Origin: Actinomycetota bacterium
GTDB taxonomy: Bacteria > Actinomycetota > Thermoleophilia > Solirubrobacterales > Solirubrobacteraceae
Assembly (NCBI GenBank): GCA_005788585.1
Contig: SYBY01000275.1
Span: 1 to 30,545 of the forward strand
Length of the DNA: 30,545 nucleotides
Reading direction: 5' to 3'
Part shown: piece by piece, positions 29,432 to 30,545 of the stretch
Layout of the letters: every line of letters begins with the position of its first letter
How positions within the stretch are numbered: the first letter of the stretch is position 1
The notes under the pieces: generated by a model
What the model was told of the DNA's origin: nothing
Databases searched by the model: none
Seen by the model: only the letters and a program-made list of their open reading frames with translations
Made by a program: the position numbers and the translations under genes

Positions 29432-29830
29432 ATGACGCCGCTCACGCCGGACGCCGTCGGCCTCCTCACGGCGCGCAACTTCGGACACCTCGCGACGGTG
29501 CTGCCGGACGGCGCACCGCACACCGTGCCGGTCTGGCTGGGCGTCGAGGGTGACCACGTGGTCTTCTTCACCCAGCCGGGGTCGCGCAAGGCGCGCAACC
29601 TGCAGGGGGACGCGAGGGTCGCCCTGTCGGTCGTCGACGAGGAGAACCCGTATCGCAGCGTCGCGATCCGCGGGCGGGTCACGGGAACGCTCGACGGAGA
29701 GGAGGCGCTGGCGGTCATCGACCGGATCGCCCAGCGCTACACGGGGCAGGACTTCCCGATGCGCAGCGGCGTCGTGTTCCTGATCACGCCGGAGCACGTC
29801 CGGGTCACCGAGCTGCCGTTCCGCCACTGA
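29432..29830 (+). CDS. PPOX-class F420-dependent (pyridoxamine-phosphate-oxidase-like) oxidoreductase
   Basis: A 132-residue split-barrel flavin/deazaflavin protein. It has the family outline: FGHLATVLPDGAPHTVPVWL (17-36), DHVVFFTQPGSRKARNLQGD (46-65), ARVALSVVDEENPYRSVAIR and the C-terminal ITPEHVRVTELPF. Actinobacterial members of this size (Rv1155-like) bind F420 and reduce small substrates. The zincin upstream belongs to an F420-linked family, so the host probably makes F420. ATG 29432 is preferred over GTG 29414. The stop overlaps the next ATG (TGATG), coupling it to a secreted protein. Confidence 0.87.
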   Translation: MTPLTPDAVGLLTARNFGHLATVLPDGAPHTVPVWLGVEGDHVVFFTQPGSRKARNLQGDARVALSVVDEENPYRSVAIRGRVTGTLDGEEALAVIDRIAQRYTGQDFPMRSGVVFLITPEHVRVTELPFRH

Positions 29831-30545
29831 TGCGCACGCTGCTCGTCGCGCTCCTCGTGGTGTTCGCGCTGCCGGCCGCGGCGCGCGCGGCCGGCCCCGT
29901 GCTCGGCGGCTGCCCGGTGCTCCCAGAACGCCATGCGGTCAACCGGGACATCTCCAAGGCGCCCGTCGATCCCCGCTCGAAGGCGTACATCGCGTCGATC
30001 CTGGGCAGCGGCGGCAATCGTTTCCTGCACGCGGACTTCGGTGGCGACGGCGAGTACGGCATCCCCTTCCGGGTCGTCGACGCCGCGCAGCAGCTCGTCC
30101 CGATCACGTTCGACGAGTACGCCGACGAGAGCGATCCCGGTCCGTACCCGATCCCGCTCGGCGCGCCGGTCGAGCGGGGCAGCGACCGGCACGTCCTGGT
30201 GCTCCAGCGCGAGCGGTGCCGGCTCTACGAGCTGTACCACGCGCGACGCGCGGGTCGCGGCTGGCGCGCCGGATCCGGCGCGGTGTTCGACCTGCGCTCG
30301 GGCCGCGCCCGGCCGGCCGGATGGACCTCGGCCGACGCCGCCGGGCTGCCGATCCTCCCGCTGCTCGCCAGGTACGACGAGGTTGCCGCCGGTGAGATCC
30401 GGCACGCGCTGCGGTTCACGGTGTCGCGCTCGCAGCGCGGCTACGTCGCGCCCGCGCGGCACTTCGCCTCGAGCGACGACAACCCGCGCCTGCCGCCGAT
30501 GGGCCTGCGCCTGCGCCTGAAGCGCTCGTACAAGATCAGCGGCTA
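29830..30545 (+). CDS. Secreted conserved protein of unknown function (partial, runs off right edge)
   Basis: 238 complete codons are visible. A short Sec signal peptide (MRTLLVALLVVFALPAAARA) precedes a mature domain with the markers FLHADFGGDGEYGIPFRVVD, TFDEYADESDPGPYPIPLGA, CRLYELYHA, GSGAVFDLRSG, PAGWTSADAAGLPILP, and GEIRHALRFTVSRSQRGYV. These blocks match a widespread family of extracellular proteins that I recognise by pattern but for which I know no function. An Asp/Glu-, His- and Tyr-rich surface suggests an enzyme, possibly carbohydrate-directed; this is a guess. It overlaps the PPOX stop by one base. Confidence 0.8.
   Translation, partial: MRTLLVALLVVFALPAAARAAGPVLGGCPVLPERHAVNRDISKAPVDPRSKAYIASILGSGGNRFLHADFGGDGEYGIPFRVVDAAQQLVPITFDEYADESDPGPYPIPLGAPVERGSDRHVLVLQRERCRLYELYHARRAGRGWRAGSGAVFDLRSGRARPAGWTSADAAGLPILPLLARYDEVAAGEIRHALRFTVSRSQRGYVAPARHFASSDDNPRLPPMGLRLRLKRSYKISG

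Overview
The window is GC-rich, densely coded bacterial chromosome. It looks like an actinobacterium of the class Thermoleophilia (Solirubrobacter/Conexibacter-like). Pointers are a DUF2342-type zincin, an Mrp ATPase without the CxxC motif, a PPOX/F420-type oxidoreductase, an RsbRD_N-PucR regulator, an RTX protein with CGPG-type repeats, a seven-iron ferredoxin and many apparently leaderless genes. The placement rests on family content only. No rRNA, tRNA, CRISPR array, insertion sequence or integrase was found.

Left part (1-4621): a Tat-exported FAD oxidoreductase (cut by the left edge) and a PaaG-like enoyl-CoA isomerase face a divergent TetR regulator. The motif TGACA-N8-TGTCA lies over the TTGACA -35 element of both catabolic promoters, so this looks like a small local regulon. 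A secreted two-domain propeller/phytase-like esterase follows.

Middle left (4622-10043): an AAA/ABC-type ATPase, a 97-residue unknown, a HicB-HicA toxin-antitoxin pair, and a 1050-residue UvrD-like helicase fused to an Fe-S PD-(D/E)XK nuclease with a small downstream partner gene. The last ~20 codons of the helicase gene are duplicated about 960 bp away, beyond hicBA, and two related long palindromes bracket the 97-residue gene. This is the most rearranged-looking part of the window.

Middle (10060-19917): an inositol-monophosphatase-family protein coupled to a zincin, a cytosolic copper amine oxidase, a secreted unknown, a PucR regulator, a histone-H1-like/coiled-coil protein behind a SigB/SigF-type promoter, an Mrp ATPase with two altered active-site residues, a membrane GGDEF protein and a GNAT acetyltransferase.

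Right part (19944-30545): two coupled membrane proteins (one with SHOCT), FdxA ferredoxin, an NAD(P)-binding epimerase-like protein coupled to an RTX protein, an amidase, a CGNR regulator coupled to an MFS transporter, a citrate synthase, a roughly 160-nt candidate structured RNA ending in a strong terminator, a small membrane protein, a PPOX oxidoreductase and a secreted conserved protein cut by the right edge.

Two themes recur. Many genes have a TAnnnT -10 box 6-7 nt before the start codon, implying leaderless mRNAs. Two distant terminators have the identical 9-nt loop TTGGACAGG.
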